Shown here in pieces: positions 1-14,600 of a DNA stretch of 64,000 nt. Position 1 is the stretch's first letter; each line of letters starts with the position of its first letter. This DNA comes from Prochilodus magdalenae (Eukaryota > Chordata > Actinopteri > Characiformes > Prochilodontidae), in assembly GCA_024036415.1 (NCBI GenBank), contig JAMWET010000464.1, forward strand, positions 62,001 to 126,000. Reading direction: 5' to 3'. The notes below the pieces were generated by a model. The model worked only from the letters and a program-made list of their open reading frames with translations. It did not search any database and was not told the DNA's origin. The position numbers and the translations under genes were made by a program.

Positions 1-1480
1 TGGAAAGGAAGCATCACATTCAGGTTACAAGAAATAGGTCTGGGCAAAATGTCTGAACAAGGCTTGTTTACCCACATCTTCCCACTGCAGGGAAGTCCCA
101 CATTTAATATGAATGTTTATGATATTGTTCATGAAACCACACTTCCAAAAAGAAGCACCAGCAAACATCTTATAGTGTTATACATTGTTACTATCCTCAT
201 GCCTATGTTCACTGAACGTTGCTTTTCTGGTTTGTGCCATTGCTTTGGCATATGTAGTACTGTATTGCATTCTGTCTTTTGTTAGTGCTTGCAATTCAAG
301 AAACTAGTAGCAATGTCTGCAGCGCTCATGCCAATCAGCAGCAAGACCAATCCACCTGCAGCAGTGTTTGTCCTGGATGACTCACCAACTGAAAGTGTCT
401 GTGGAGATTAGAGGTTCCTGTATTAGTGTGCTAGTTAAAGAAGCCAGTTTTCCACATTATATACCTCAGATGAGCCCTGAGGGATTAGATATGTCCCCTG
501 TGTTCAGTAACACGAGGAGCAGACAAGCCACACATTTAGAGACAGCTGGAGATCCTCTTCAGAGAAATTAAAGATGGCAAAGGAAATATTTTGAGATTCT
601 CTCTGTGATTTCCATTCACATTAGATCAACATGTTTAACCTCAAATGTGGAACATCATCTTTCCAGGGGCTTCATGTGAAGCATTTTGGTCTGTAATTTT
701 TCATAAAATCTTATATTAATATTGATGTATCAAAAATGTCCATCCCTGCCCTCCATGTTTTGCTTCAGGATAAGTGTTAAATATGAATGGAAATTGAGAT
801 CTCCTCAATTTCCTTAATTCCTCAGAGCCCCATTATTTTATATTTGCCTTGTATTTTATTATTACATGGTTATTTTGCAGGTTGCTCTTATCTCTTAGAA
901 TTTTAAAAGGCTGTTTTTGTTATTGTGCCTTTAAGATAGATATTTGTAAATATGCTCTGTACTGATTGGTTGTCCATATTGTTACCTTATTTAAAAAGCA
1001 AACCGAGCTGAAACACACTTTGTTACTTCAGCATGAATGGGCAGCACTAAACTGCTGTAGGCTGAATGGCGGTTATGCAATTCCCACCAGAATAAACCCC
1101 CGCAGTTGGACTGGGTGGCAAAACATTCTGCATCAAGGCTCCGTTTATTAGAGGAAACTCTGAAACAGGAACATAAACAAACAATTATCTGCCTGAATTA
1201 AAGGCAGTTGGACGTGACAGTAAAATTTCTGAGGTCATTGAGATCTTTAATGCTTATGAGTTCCAAGAAAAAGTTTAAAATATTTATCATGGGTGTTTTT
1301 AATAATTGCTGATAAAAACTTCATAATTACACTGAATGTGGAGTAGCCAATTTTTATTTATACCAAATCAGTTGTTTAAAATACATCATAAGAAAATCAA
1401 TTGCAATGTTTCATTAATGTTTTCTTGGGAATTTTACTTTTGGTTCCCAGAATGTTCTTTCCAAACTGGAAGCACCCTGG
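1..1480. other. Intergenic DNA, no gene seen
   Basis: Only short open frames without recognisable protein content are present on either strand. The stretch is AT-rich, and I see no splice-flanked coding segment or RNA gene in it. Confidence 0.5.
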
Positions 1481-1483
1481 ACA

Positions 1484-2015
1484 GGCCACCAGCCAATCAC
1501 AGGGCAGACACACGGGCATATGTGATAGGGAGAGGTTGGTCAGTTCAGTTAGTATGGATAATAAGTAGGAACACATTAAAACACAATTTTATCAGTTTAT
1601 TAAAATTGTATTTTTTCTGGAAAGTATTTATTGAAGTAGAGATAATGTACCAACTTGCTTGAAAACAGGGATGTGCAATCGATTGCTTATGCCTAACAGC
1701 AGAGGGAGCTCTTGCCTGCTTTTCTCATAACTCTCAGTACAGAAGTGAGGAAACGCTATATTTGAGTCTTTTTATTTATAACCTCCACTTTCCAAGAGCA
1801 TAACACATACACAATCACACACACACATGCACAATTTAGAATCTCCGCTTCTGACTGCACATCTTTTGTCTCTGGGAGGAAACCAGAGTCCCCAGAGGAA
1901 ACCCACTCAGCCACAGGGGAAACCTGGAAACTTCATACAGAGAGAACCCTGGATGCCGCTAGCTGGGAATCAAAACCAGGGCCTACCTATTCTGTCACTA
2001 TACCACCCTATCCTT
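1484..2015 (+). repeat. Dispersed fish repeat fragments
   Basis: Around 1484-1520 is the phrase 'gacaggccaccagccaatca', a common fish dispersed-repeat motif. At 1855-2010 is a second typical block containing 'gggaggaaaccagag', 'cccactcagccacagggg' and 'ctgggaatcaaaaccagggc'. This is the recognisable tail of a repeat that is very common in teleost genomes. A shorter piece of the same block recurs near 61566-61606. Recognition rests on remembered consensus phrases; the element class is uncertain. Confidence 0.55.
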
Positions 2016-2940
2016 GTTGTTTTTGTGCTGTCACAGATATAATCAATACAAAACAAACAGTTCTGTTGCTTAGCTTCCATATATGTACTGTATGATCACA
2101 GGAGTGCATGGTATATTTTGAAACTCGTATATCTAAAAAATGAAATGATGGAAATTCCATATTCAGTGATATAGTATATTTATATGTTTTGCTTGTCATA
2201 GTCCTGATTAAAACAGTCTGCAGCACTGTCCTCTTAGAAACAAAACCTAGTATCTCCATTCTTGTTGCATTTCTTTTTTATTAGGTATTTTCAAAACACT
2301 GAGTGCCATTTACACTGTAGGTTAATGTGGTATTGATTGGACCCGGGTGAAATGCTCTCTACATACAGAAAACATATAAGGAAGAAATTATTATTTAAAA
2401 GAATATAAATAAATAATAAAGTATTCCTTTAGGACAGGTGTTCAGTGCTATAGCAGTCTTTAGTACTGAATTCCTAACTATCCAACCATTCATTGGCTCC
2501 ACCATAGTAAGCCCCATAATGCTGTGTAAATGATCATTGGACTTATTGTGTCTCCACATCCTCTGACACATATTGATTATGGAGCAGGTGATATTTACTC
2601 AGTGCAGTTCTGGTCAATGATCTGTCATCCTTGAGGAATCATATCCACAATTAGCATAAACATGGAACACAGCCCTTCTTTAAGGTTTGATAACATTGTC
2701 ACTGAAGGAGAATACTGTTATACTGCTTAAGTAAGCAAAGTATTAAACTTCATGCTTCAGTGCAAAAATACTTCTACATATTTTTACATCCTTTGTATGT
2801 ACAGTTATTAATGTATGATTAAACTTATTAAACTTCAGTCTTGCCCCTTTTTTTCAAGACATCCCCTGTAGGTCACATTTGTGCTGTCTTTTTTTCTAAC
2901 AGTACCTCAACAGTGTGTAAAGTTTAAATACATGTCTCCA
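2016..2940. other. Intergenic DNA, nothing recognised
   Basis: AT-rich sequence with no convincing coding segment on either strand. Confidence 0.4.
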
Positions 2941-2945
2941 TAATA

Positions 2946-3660
2946 CTATCCAACCATGTTCTTATCGATAGCACCTGATCGAATCCACCTAGCTGTTTCA
3001 ATTATCCACCAATGATGTCTCTTATTCCTCTGCCTTTTCTGAATCATGCTTGCACGTCTGGCACTTTCTATTTCAATGTAAAGTTCAAGGTCTTCATTGA
3101 ATGATCTTAAACATGATTTTACTGCAGTGGGTTTCTTGTCTCCTTTCTTTGGTATTTGGATATAAGCTGACCCATATTGCCGTATTCTGACCCATGTGTT
3201 CCATACTAGTTGCCAGAAATGGGTCAGTACTTTAAGCGAATCACCTTTAAAATCCTGAAACATTTCTGTTACAAAGTTATTGATTCCTGTGACTTTCTTC
3301 CTTGGCAATGATCATACGCTCTTCATCTTCTAAAGGTTCCTCTTTGTAGCCAACATTAACAGAAGCACCTTGACATAATTGTGTACAAACTTTCTGTACG
3401 TTTCTTTAAATATTTAAGGTTTTGTTTGTTTGTGCTGATGTGCGGATCTACCATAACAATCCTTGTTTTTCCAGCTTTGTTTTCCTTTTTAATACCTTTA
3501 CAGGTGTTGTTGCAGTATTGGTCTTTGTCCTTCCTGGCAGCTCTCTGAAATAAACTATTTTTTTTCCTTTTCGTTTTTCCAAAGGGTTTCTCTGATTCTT
3601 CTTTGATGACCTCATTAAGTTCCATTCATAGCTCCTCTGGTTCTCTGACTGTATTATCAA
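2946..3660 (-). pseudogene. Decayed non-LTR retrotransposon (RTE-like) reverse transcriptase fragment
   Basis: Read on the minus strand, two open segments in shifted frames show LINE ORF2 features. One has a basic stretch like 'ARKDKDQYCNNTCKGIKKEN' (about 3540-3480), resembling the linker before the reverse transcriptase in RTE/BovB-like elements often annotated as craniofacial-endonuclease-like. The next has 'IPKKGD' (about 3165-3145), the phrase that opens the RT core. Frames are broken by stops and shifts, and no catalytic YADD block follows. It is a dead fragment. The clade is inferred from motif style only. Confidence 0.6.
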
Positions 3661-3850
3661 GCACTTGAAATCGATTCCTGGTGTGTACTTTGAAGACAGA
3701 TGGTATGTGGTGCAGTTTATGTTTTAAGACTCTTCACTTGAATCTTGCACATTATTTGTTCATGATCTGTTCCACAATCTGGCCCAGGCCATGTCTTTGC
3801 AATTAAAAAGGAGTTCGTCCTCTTGTGGTGCGATGAATGGTCGATTTTTG

Positions 3851-3860
3851 TATGTGTGTA

Positions 3861-3906
<46 letters not shown>

Positions 3907-3940
3907 TGTGCATGTGTGTGTGTGTGTGTGTGTGTGTGTT
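3851..3940. repeat. (TG)n microsatellite
   Basis: About 90 bases of nearly pure TG dinucleotide with a few interruptions (TGCG, TTTG, CATG). The open frames over it on both strands, poly His-Thr or Val-Cys, are artefacts of the repeat. Confidence 0.95.
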
Positions 3941-4269
3941 CTCTTTTCTTGCTTGTCAACGTCAGCAACTAGACTTTCTGAGGCCTTTGATGTAGCCACA
4001 TCTAGCCACACCTAAAGGTCCCAAGTTCTTGTCGGTCATTCTGTTGTAAAAAAAGCAAAATAAAAATACAAAATGTAAAATATAGTAATATGCTTTAATA
4101 ATAAGTTTTGGTCATATAACCAAATACAACACCAAACAAATTTAATTATGCAATTATTAATCTGTAATTTGTTTAAACTTTAAAAACTGTGTATATACAA
4201 TGAAGACAGAATAAAAAACATATGCCCATTTAAAATTTGATGCCAGCAACATGTCTACTTGCACTACTC

Positions 4270-4470
4270 TTACAGTTCAAACATTCATTTGTAAATGCTG
4301 CTCTTGTACATTCATATATATGCATATGGATATGTATATTTATTATTATGGCTCTTTATGTAAATAATACTGTAATTGCACTTCTGGTTAGATGCTAACT
4401 GCATTTCATTGGCTCTGTACCTGTACTCTGCACAATGACAATAAAGTTGAATCTAATCTAATCTTATTTC
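4270..4470 (+). repeat. LINE 3' tail (L2/Rex-like)
   Basis: The block contains 'gcatttcattggctctgtac' and 'gcacaatgacaataaagttg', then a short AATCT repeat. This is the typical 3' end of fish L2-clade or similar LINEs, which finish in a short tandem repeat. There is no coding part. A related tail lies at 11880-12064. Confidence 0.6.
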
Positions 4471-4474
4471 AGCA

Positions 4475-5578
4475 AGACAATGTCGAACTACATTCTGCAC
4501 GTATTCCAACAACATAGTTAAAGAGTCTGAGCGCAGTCCAGCTCTGTCATCTATAAAAAAAAAACACTCAACACATTATAAAAATAAAAAGCCCCTAAAG
4601 AAAATGCTGAATTGTTTAGCAGCTGAAATCGTATATCCAGAACATTTCACTTTCCAAACTATAGGCTCCTCAGCTCCCAAATGCTTGCAGAGTGTTGTTA
4701 GAGGCGATGCAATACAGTGGTAAACATGCACCTGTCACAGGTATTTTAAAATATGTTTCAGATTCAAAATGGGCATGAATTAGTCAAAAACAAAACAATA
4801 TCATTTCCACATTTGATATGTTGTATTTGTCCTGTTTTATATTAAACACATGGTTTTAAATGATCTGCACATCTTTACATTCTGTTTAATTTCAATTTTG
4901 CACAGCACCCCACCATTTTTTTGAAAACAACGTTGTAAGCAATGTACCTTGTATTGGACCATTTGCTGTGCCATTTGAAGGTATTTATATTGCTTGCTCT
5001 CTTTAGGAGAGGGGCTTTCACGTTCATGCTTCAGCTCACCTGCAAAGCCTAAGTGGCAGTAGCAGCTGTGTAACGGATTTTCACAGTGTCATGCTCAGGC
5101 TCCTCAATGCGCTTCAGTTAGAGGGTTTGCCACCAAGCTGAGCTGGCTGGTTTAAATGAAACTCAAATGGATGGTCTTTTTCTTTGACCACATTTCAGTA
5201 ACCCCACACACTTCCATGTCATTGTGCTGAGAGTGCTAGGACCTCCCTGAGCCTCTGCCTCCTTCTGGAGGAGCAGCATGAGACAAGGCAGAGGCAGACA
5301 TTGAGGGCTGCATGCTGACATGCTGTCCCACCCTGACAGTTGTAGTGTTAGTTCTGATGCGGTTAGGGGGTGTATTTTTAGCTGTGTGTGTGTATATGTC
5401 CACGATCAAGGAGAGAGAGATTACTCTGTCGGCAGAGGTGGAGATGCAAATTACTCCACAGGCTCTCATGATGACTGTGATTAGAGGATGTAAAATAGGT
5501 GTGTGGTGGAGGGGAGATAAAGCTGGTGCTGGGATTCTAAGAACGATGTCAGCAGCTGGTTTTGACTGAAAGGCAGAA
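4475..5578 (+). promoter_or_regulatory. Upstream region of opsin A, no clear promoter element
   Basis: About 1.1 kb precedes the opsin A start codon. I see no TATA box at a convincing distance. Open frames on both strands at 5236-5595 overlap each other and the true exon 1, and look like chance. The transcription start and any untranslated exon cannot be placed from sequence. Confidence 0.3.
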
Positions 5579-5651
5579 ATGGACAAGCAGTACACCTCTA
5601 AATTGTCCCCGGCTGTTGATTACAGTGCTGGCGTTTTCTTGCTGGTGGTGG
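5579..5651 (+). CDS. Opsin A exon 1 (N-terminus and start of TM1)
   Basis: ATG at 5579 sits in a good Kozak context (G at -3, G at +4). It encodes MDKQYTSKLSPAVDY and then the hydrophobic start of TM1. The exon ends after one base of a Gly/Ala codon, followed by the strong donor GTGAGT (phase 1). The extracellular N-terminus is only about 15 residues and has no N-glycosylation sequon. The opsin B first exon aligns closely (SKLSPAVDY identical). Confidence 0.88.
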
Positions 5652-8600
5652 GTGAGTATTACATTTACATATTGTCTCTGACATTTTGCCTTTTACAATA
5701 TTATAACATTATAATAACTGTATTATAACAAAGCTTATAGGTAAATCTGTATTGTCTATTTTTTGGTAGTTTGTTCTTGTATTTTCTATTGTTTGTAGTT
5801 TGTATTTAAAACACTAATTTTAATTTGAATCATATTTTTTGAACCATATAATTTATTTATAAATATTAATCAGTTAATCTTTTATTGTACACACTCTGCT
5901 CCACATCTGAATATGTATGCTTGCTTTAAAATGGATCTTTGGGAATAATATCAATGATCAAAATCATTTTCTCAAAATATCTGTACATTGTTTTGACCAT
6001 TACATTGTTTTTGCTGTGAATATCTTACACTGCAAAAACATCTAATGATCTCATAAAACCTTAATTCCAGTCATGTTGAGTTTTGACTATATTGAGAATA
6101 ACTATATCTCCTAATATTTTACTGTAGATCTGAGTGAATCTAAAATGGGCATTGACTATGACTTGTGAAGGCATAACTGACAGCAATAAATCTTTCAGTA
6201 TCTTGTGCGTGCAGATAATCAGGTCAATACAGAAATATGACTCAGCTAAGTGCTCTTCTTTCAACAAAATAATAGAACCTGATTTCAGTGCCTTGCACTG
6301 CTCCAGATGATGCTGCTGGTTATACCACTGTTGTGTACTGAGCACTGCAAGTAAAACTGAATTACTTTTGTCTGAGATAAAATAAAAGGAGTGCAGGTTG
6401 GAATGGCTGTAGATTAAAGTTTGAGGATGTATCCTGAATGAGTACATGCAGTTTGGTGTAGGGTAAAGGATCTGAAGTGTGTGAAAATGAATAGGACACT
6501 ATGGGAAGAATATGTAATGGGAAAAATCAGAGTTCCTGCCCTAAGAATAAGATTTACATGTATCATCTGTGTCAAATGAGCCATGTTGTTGTGAAATGTG
6601 TGGCAGGTAAGGCTAAAAAAGGCACAGATCAAGTTTTTTTGGTTTTTTTATTAAATTGAGAAAAAATTATATTTGTTTTAACAAGGATTTGAATTCCTAG
6701 AAAATCCAATGATACACAATAATTAATTTCAAATTTATAACAAATGCATGACAAAATACAGGAAATTCATACAGGTAATAATGAAGGGGTGGTGGTACAA
6801 AAAATGATTTTTCTCTAGAAAGTCAAAGTACAATAATCAATATAAAGATTTTTGATGAGTTTCTGGATTAGTATATTCATTTATTGCAAAGATATAGTAA
6901 ATGAAATAATGATCATGCTGGGAAGAACTGCTCAATGGATAAAATAAATGACTAGAACACCAGCGCTGGAGAAGCATATTGTGTGGTAACTATTATTACT
7001 GTTCTTGATTGGGTGAGCTTGTTCTACCTTGTATTTGTTAAAGCAGTATTTTCCTAGTCAGTTTGATTTGAATATTGCCTCCTTTATAGGACTCAAATAG
7101 GCCTTCAACATCTACTTGTAGCTTTATAATTAATGACAGATAGCACGCTGGATAGGATTAGTCAGTCAATTATTTATTAAACACATGAATGCACCATTTC
7201 TCAGAACTCTGCTTTGTCTTGTTTGAAGGTTAGCTCCAAAGGGTCTTTCAGTATGACCTTCTGCTCCCTAGGTCTAGAAGTGCTTCAGTACAAATTAATA
7301 TTGAATATGAATATCAGCAAAAAATGAATATCACCAAGCACACACTGTAGCCCCAGATGTCTTTATTGATGTTGTAAATCATTGTGCGTCCTGCAATATC
7401 AGACAGGTACCTTTAGCTGCAGACTGTAGAATAGCCCTGACTGATGGATTAAATGCTAGCAAGATTAAATAAGCAATAAGCAGTGCTTCACTGCAATGTA
7501 ATTTAGAGAGTATGAGTTGATGAAGATTTACCTTTTGATGAGGGAGCTAAAACATCAATAGAATCATCATTTGCTGTGACTTTATGTAGTCGTACCTTTA
7601 ATATACAGTAGCAAATATATGTCCATATTTCTCAGTAAGAAAAAACATCCTAATATGCTCCTGTCAAATGGATTAATGCTTTCTGCCTCATGTAGACAAC
7701 CTGCATTGTCAAGCTCTTTACCTGATTAGTCAGAGAAGGATTTAATTAATATTGAAATTAAAGCACAGAAGAACAGTATTCATTCACTTAATTACTCTGG
7801 GAAAGGAAAACATGAAAACCCTGATTAATTAACCTCAGTATGACTCATAGTCAACGCATCAAATGTTTATAATGGCCACCTTCAATCAGTTTTCTAATTA
7901 GCAAACCAGCCTTTCAAAGATGAGCAACACATGCTGTCTTTATTCTGTAGATTTTTTTGAGATGGGTTTTGGCCTTGTTGACTTGTAACTGATATTTTAA
8001 AACCAAAATCCATCTAAAAACTAAATTTATGAAATGAAATCTCAAACAGCTCTAACAGCCAAAACATAATACTTACACCTGGAGGAACTGAACCAACAGG
8101 AATGAGACTTGGTGGATAAGTTTGACATTGTGAGACATGTGAATGGTTCAAGTTTCACGGTCTGGCCTTATCACTGTACCTGACTGACTCAACAACCATG
8201 ATTGCAGACATTCAGTCAGTAGTGATCCCTCCCTGAGTCATCCTGCCAGCACCACTGTCAGACAGCTGCACCATGCAGGACCTCATGCAAGCAGACCATT
8301 ATGATGACTGATTGTGCCTGGTATTTGCTAATTCTTTTAGGAACTCTGACTTAAATAGGATTTCATAGCAGGAATGTCCATTTGGAAAGTGTCGGTGTAG
8401 GTGCTCGTTTTTAACTGTGCTGCTATAGAATCGGAAATCACATCAGGCTTTGGCCGATAACATTTTACACCCCTGTTGTATGATCACATGAGATAAAACA
8501 GCTTTTATCAACAGCCTAAGAGGCTTCCAGAAATAACTTAATCCCCAGTATTGATGGATAAAGTGATAGATGTTGTTCGGCTGTTTCTTTCTCTGAAGGT

Positions 8601-11600
8601 CCATGACAGCTTTGGGATAAACTGAATTAAGGCCTTTATCAAAAGCCAAGAGATCTCAGATAAAAATCTGTGAAGTGCTAGCTGCTTTTACAAGATGCTT
8701 TGGTCATAGACAATTACATTGCACTAATGTAACATAGCTTCTTCAGCTTGCACACCACATTTCAGTATATTACTTATATACCAAGTTTAAAAGCTGCTTT
8801 ACTTGTTTAAAGTATAGATGACACAACAGGACAATGATCCAAAAGTGCCTCCAAAATGTTCTTTGGCTGTAGCTTTTTGCAGTGGCTCATTGACTGGCTG
8901 TAGGATGAGAAGAATCCATAAGCAGTCACTGGACAAATGGTTTAGAACCTGTTTATATGGGGGTTACATCAACCTGTATCATTGTAATTATAAGAAGGTC
9001 ATTCAGCGCTACAATCTTGGCAAAGAGAAGGTGCAAACTATAGTTACTAACTGTGCAAAGATCATGTTTTATAAAAATAACATTGCTGCTGCTATATAGA
9101 GACACTGTCCATTTCAACTCCTTTCACTGACCTCACCCATAGCCATCCTGTCCGTCCTGGGGAATGCTGCTGTCCTGATAACGTCTGCTCGACGCCATGG
9201 CCTCCTGAAAGCCCCAGAGCTGCTTACTGTCAATCTAGCCGTGACTGACATTGGTATGGCACTCAGCATGTACCCGCTGTCCATCGCTTCAGCCTTCAAC
9301 CATGCCTGGATTGGAGGTGATCCTTCTTGCCTGTACTACGGCCTGATGGGAATGATCTTCAGTGTAGCCAGTATTGTGACACTGGCAGTCATGGGGATGG
9401 TGAGATACCTGGTGACTGGAAACACTCGCAAATCAGGTAACAATCTCAACAAACCACACAACATCTCGACCAGGTTTCCATGTAAAACATGATTCAAAAA
9501 TATCTGTGCACTGAGGTATTACATTCGCTGTGCTTAAACCAGCATACATATAATAAAGCTGACAGGCCATGGGCTTAACTTATAATATACGAACAGGCAA
9601 GTGATTCTGAAAATGGATACATCTGCATATGAAAAGGCACAGGAAGGTAGTTCTAGGGCTTTAAGACCTGAACATTGTTAAGTGAGTGGATCGTAAAACA
9701 CTGTATCTATATATCCTCATCTTTAGAATTGGACAGATGGAGAAGATTTATTTCCATGGATTAAACATAATTCAGTAGAATGAACAAGAATCTGATCCAT
9801 GGATCAGCTAGAAGTGCTAAAAGGGTCAAGGGGTAAACATCTGAGGGGAAAGCGTTCACATGAGGCCATTGCTGAGCGTGAGAAAAAAAGTTTCACCCGT
9901 CACTTCCTCATTTTGTCACTAATTATTTCCTTCACTTCATTATTTATCACCAAGCCACCTGCCATACAGCACACCAACTAGAGGCCTTTCTACGTGCTGA
10001 GTGTGGTAAGAGGTTTGGTGTCACTGTTGAAAAGGCAGGGGACAATGTTAAGCACGCAATTAACATAAAACTCCTCAGAAACCTCAACAACTAACATAAT
10101 TATTAGTATTTAGTGAGTCCACTCTATGCCTTTATATTATACCCTCCATTCTCTTCATAATACTTGCTTTTAGACAGACATTCAGCGATGTTAGCCCCAC
10201 AACTTGTGAGTCCCATAGCATTAAGTTGTGGAAGGATACACAGAAACACTGAGTAATGTTTTTAGATCTGAAGCAGCTTGACTCTCCTAACTTTCAATAA
10301 TAAAAGCTGATGATGTCATTTGATAAGGACAGTTTTGATGGTCTACAAGGATTGTAATGGCTGTTGAGAGTTCCATTTTCTCTCCATCATTTGTTATTTC
10401 TTTTAACTCCAGTTTTTACTTATGTTCCCTTGACTTTACCTTTAAATATGTTCATAGAATGTCTTATATCCTCAAATATGTCTTTTTTTGAGTGCCATTT
10501 CGAGTGAAACTGAAATAAATTAAGTATGATTTCTTACTTTTGCACAGTACTGTACGTTACAGTGTATGCTGGAATTATTGGCAGTCCCTTATGAATGTGA
10601 TGAAAACAACTTGAAAAATGTTAACCACATAGACAGCTATCTAATAAAGCACAATTATTTTCTGCATTGTTTCTGCATTGTAAACCAGCAATGCTCTTAA
10701 CCTCAAATGCAGGTGGCATTTAAAATACAATCTTTAAATTCCCCCAAAAAAGGCAAAATACATACACAAAATACATATATATTTGATGATTTCTTATATA
10801 TAGCATATAAATATTCTTGCACACATTTCTGTATAGATTTGTGGCTTTAGAAAACAATTAAGATAAGATCACTGCAATGAGGAGCCTACATACACACATA
10901 GCCTGTGTTCGCAGGACCACGTAATACGGCGTGTATACACTGATTTCAGGTTTACCTGAGCAGTATCACTTGCTTTAGATATCCACTGTCTTGCAGAGTT
11001 TAGTTTTAACAGTTTAGTGTCTAAATCTAAAATGCTCCTTATCTTACACTGATGCATCTGATCCAGCCAGACAGGACCTTCTAAAGAAGTCAGTTTAGCT
11101 GGAGCAGATCAGATTTGATAGACATGTGGGTACCGCAGGGTGATTCCCCTGGCCAGGTGACCAGGGTCCATTCTGTGTGAACTTGTGCAATGCAGGAGGA
11201 TTAGTAGATGAAGAGTGAGTGAGGTCAGATTTGGGTTGGAACTAGATCACTGAGTGAACTATCAAAAGAAATGATGGACAGAATCTGTTTCATAAATTAA
11301 ACAATGGTAAAAACAACCTATGTCTATTATCAGTAAGATATATTTAAGTAAAAGGAAAAACTGAAAAGAGCTATATGCCTTTACCATAATGGGAGATTTT
11401 TGATGCTCTGTTTATTCACCTAAAGCTCTGTGAGAAGGTCACTGCTGTCATGATTCTCTAAAGCACAGGGATATGTTGGCCAAATATCTGCATGCCTCTG
11501 CCAGGACACTGTGTGGACCAAAGAATGACATTTCTGCATGTGAATAATCAAATCAAGCAAGAAATGGTTGACTGAAAAGAAAAATATACCCAGAACTCAT

Positions 11601-14600
11601 ATTTGCCTTCACATGCCATCAGACCTCCTAACATCCTCTTACAATACAATACAACATTGTGGCCTATCAGGAGTGTTAAACTCCTGAACACACACACAGA
11701 TTGTCTTAACACATAATTTATTGGAGCTTGTATCTTGTAAAATGCAGCATTTTGTGCAAAAATGTAATGTTTCTTATCACTGAGCACTTTATCGCTGTTC
11801 AGTAGTGTGAGGCGTACACTTCCTGTTATACTGTGCAATAATACCTTCACTGGGAACAATGTAAAATGTGATTTATGCAATGTGCAATGTTTCCCTATAT
11901 GTATATATGTATAACTTGTCTATGCTGTCTAGACTTATGTCTTATGTGCAGTGCCTTATTTTGTGTTTGCACATTGGAGCTTCAGAAATGCTGTCCTGTT
12001 CCACTGTGCACTATTTGTTGCATAATCTGAATGACAATAAAGTTGACTTTGACATTGACTGTATTTAAGGACAATGAAAAGCTTCCAGATTCTCTGTTTA
12101 TAACGGCAGAGAATTGTGCTCTTTCGTCTGTGTTCTAATCAGCATGCCATCATGCCACCTTATCTGCATAGATTGTAGAATGAGCAATCACAGACTGCTT
12201 ATTTATTTATAGCACAATTACACAGGATGGATAGCTATGGGAAAAAGCAGAATAAAGAGAATGGAAAAGTAGGATGAAGAGAAATGAGAAAAAGGAAGGA
12301 GAACTTTGTGCTGTTGTGTCATCACACACTGCGGTCAATAAGTTATTATAATATGGGGAATAATATGACTGTACTATGGGATTTGAAACAAAAGTTAAAA
12401 TGTCTGTTTTAATGTCAAGGTATGTACATCCATATCAGTGAAATAGGGCTGAGCGATATGGCCGAAAATGCTGAGTGATATGGTTATCACAATGTATTCA
12501 GGCCAGTCGATTTTTGATAAATATCATGATAAATTTATGCTCCTAAGTGAAAGTTGACCAAACCAAATAGTTAATTGGAACTATTCTCTATGGTCAAAGC
12601 ATTAGAAATATTTGGCAACCAGTAGAACATTTTGTAAGTCTGTCATGACACTGACAATGGGAGAGGGCTTGATTCCCAGGTAAGCTGTTTCTACCAGCTA
12701 AAAGGAAATCAGATCATTTATATGTATTACTCACCATACTTTAGCCCTCCTACCACATTCGTGTCTCAGAATTTCTCTGTTCTGTCCTAGTATACTGAGG
12801 GTGGAAAAAAATCGCAATCTATGTGACGCTGTCTGAAGATCCATAGATCATTAACTGCAGAAGTGATTTTCTAGACATCTGATCTGATTTGATCTTTAGT
12901 TCATTACAGTGACATCAGTTTGTCTGGGCTAGGCATGTGACAGCACTGCTTCATGTTAGCCAGCTGATAAAACAGCTAGCTAGCTTTCTGTCTTTCTCCT
13001 ATTCCACACAAACTCAGATTACTTGAGCTTAAGTCAGTGCTGTAACTACACAAACCACTTCTTCCTTTTATGTTTATAACAGGGACATGCACCTATACTA
13101 ACCTATGACTGTCTGAGTCAGTAGCACACAGAGCAATGTAAAGTCTTTTAACGTTACTAAACGTTGTTGGGGTGCAAGTGGACTCGCTCTAGACCAGTGC
13201 CCTCCACCTAAACTGCATTTTATTCCTCACTCTCTTATCGAATAATGTGGAAAAACCTGGAAGCACGCCCTCTGGTGGCGGCAACTGAAGACATTTTTCA
13301 AGTGGAAAATGCCTCCAGGGCTGCCGCTAGAAAGTGGAAGTATGAGAATGCTCTACTATATCAAACCTTTGTTATATTTCTATCAAGAAAAAATTATATT
13401 GCAACAACTGTTATCATTTTATTGTCCTGCTCTGTCATGAAGCCTGTGTGCCATTGCTACCTAGGAAAGCTATGCTTATTCAAGTCAAATCAAGTTTTCG
13501 TTTAAGTAGTTTTATTGTCAATACTTCAACATGTACAAGACATACAGAGGATTGAAACTGCATTTCTCTCTGACCCAAGGTGTAGCTGATAAACAGATTA
13601 AAACTAAAACAGGAACAAGAATATACTGAATGTAATAAACAATAAACATATAATAGACTGATGCAAGACATATGATAGAATAAAATAAGGGCCCTGAGAG
13701 AGACATAAAAGAGACAATAAGACACTGAAGACACAATTCCAGGTCTAGTGTTTATTCCACATATGGGGTTTGCATCGGGAGTTTCTTGTTATTGTCACTC
13801 CACACAAGTTTTAGTGTATGACCACCATACAGCTCAAAAAATAGACCATCAAAGGTATATAGTACTTTCCAAATTTAGAGAAACATTTCCAGTCCAAACC
13901 CTTAAGTATAAATTAAAGTTATTTTTCAGGAGATTGTTGTGAAGACCTTTGAAAGAGCTTGAGACTCCTAACAACCATGGAGAACCCAGTAGACCAGCAC
14001 AACTGCCACCTTTATGTACAGTTCTTAAAGATTTCATCTTTGAGAGAGAGTTCTCCACCCTGTGCAGTCTTGCGCAAGGGTAAATGACGTACAATACTTA
14101 CAAGTTCACAAATCAGTTCTTTTTGCCTGAAATAATCAACTGTTAATGACTTGCCTCGAGTCACAAATAATACCGCTGTGTGACACAAGCACCGTGCAAC
14201 TGCTTCATTTCAACCTAAAGTTAACAGGTCAATGCTGTCTCAAACACAGCACCAGTAGACCTCATCACGCACTGTGCGTCAGACAGCAAAATACTCTGCA
14301 GTAAGCCATGCAAATTAAATAGATAGCGCATTAAAACAACATTAAAACTTATTTATTTTATTATATAAAATTATTTCATTTAAATTAGTCCATAATGCTA
14401 TCAGATAAAAAACTAGTTAACCACTCCTAGCTGCAGACACATTCCCAGCTTGAAACCATTACCCAGTCACAGTTAGAATGCTGTTGGGGGTAAACAAACG
14501 CACTGTGTGATATCTGTATTAAGCAGAGTGGCTCAATTTACCATTTATCTGTCTGGATTGTCTGTACAGCATTCTCACTGCTCCACTTCCCAGCACAAAC

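Noticed and set aside
3717..4015. Three overlapping open frames rich in His-Thr or Val-Cys
   Set aside because: They are simply readings of the TG microsatellite on both strands.
5236..5595. Minus-strand 119-codon open frame overlapping opsin A exon 1
   Set aside because: It is antisense to a well-supported exon and has no recognisable domain.
8818..9099. Open frame starting MTQQDNDPK just before opsin A exon 2
   Set aside because: The QQDNDPK phrase recalls Tc1 transposase, but nothing else in the frame does; too short to call.
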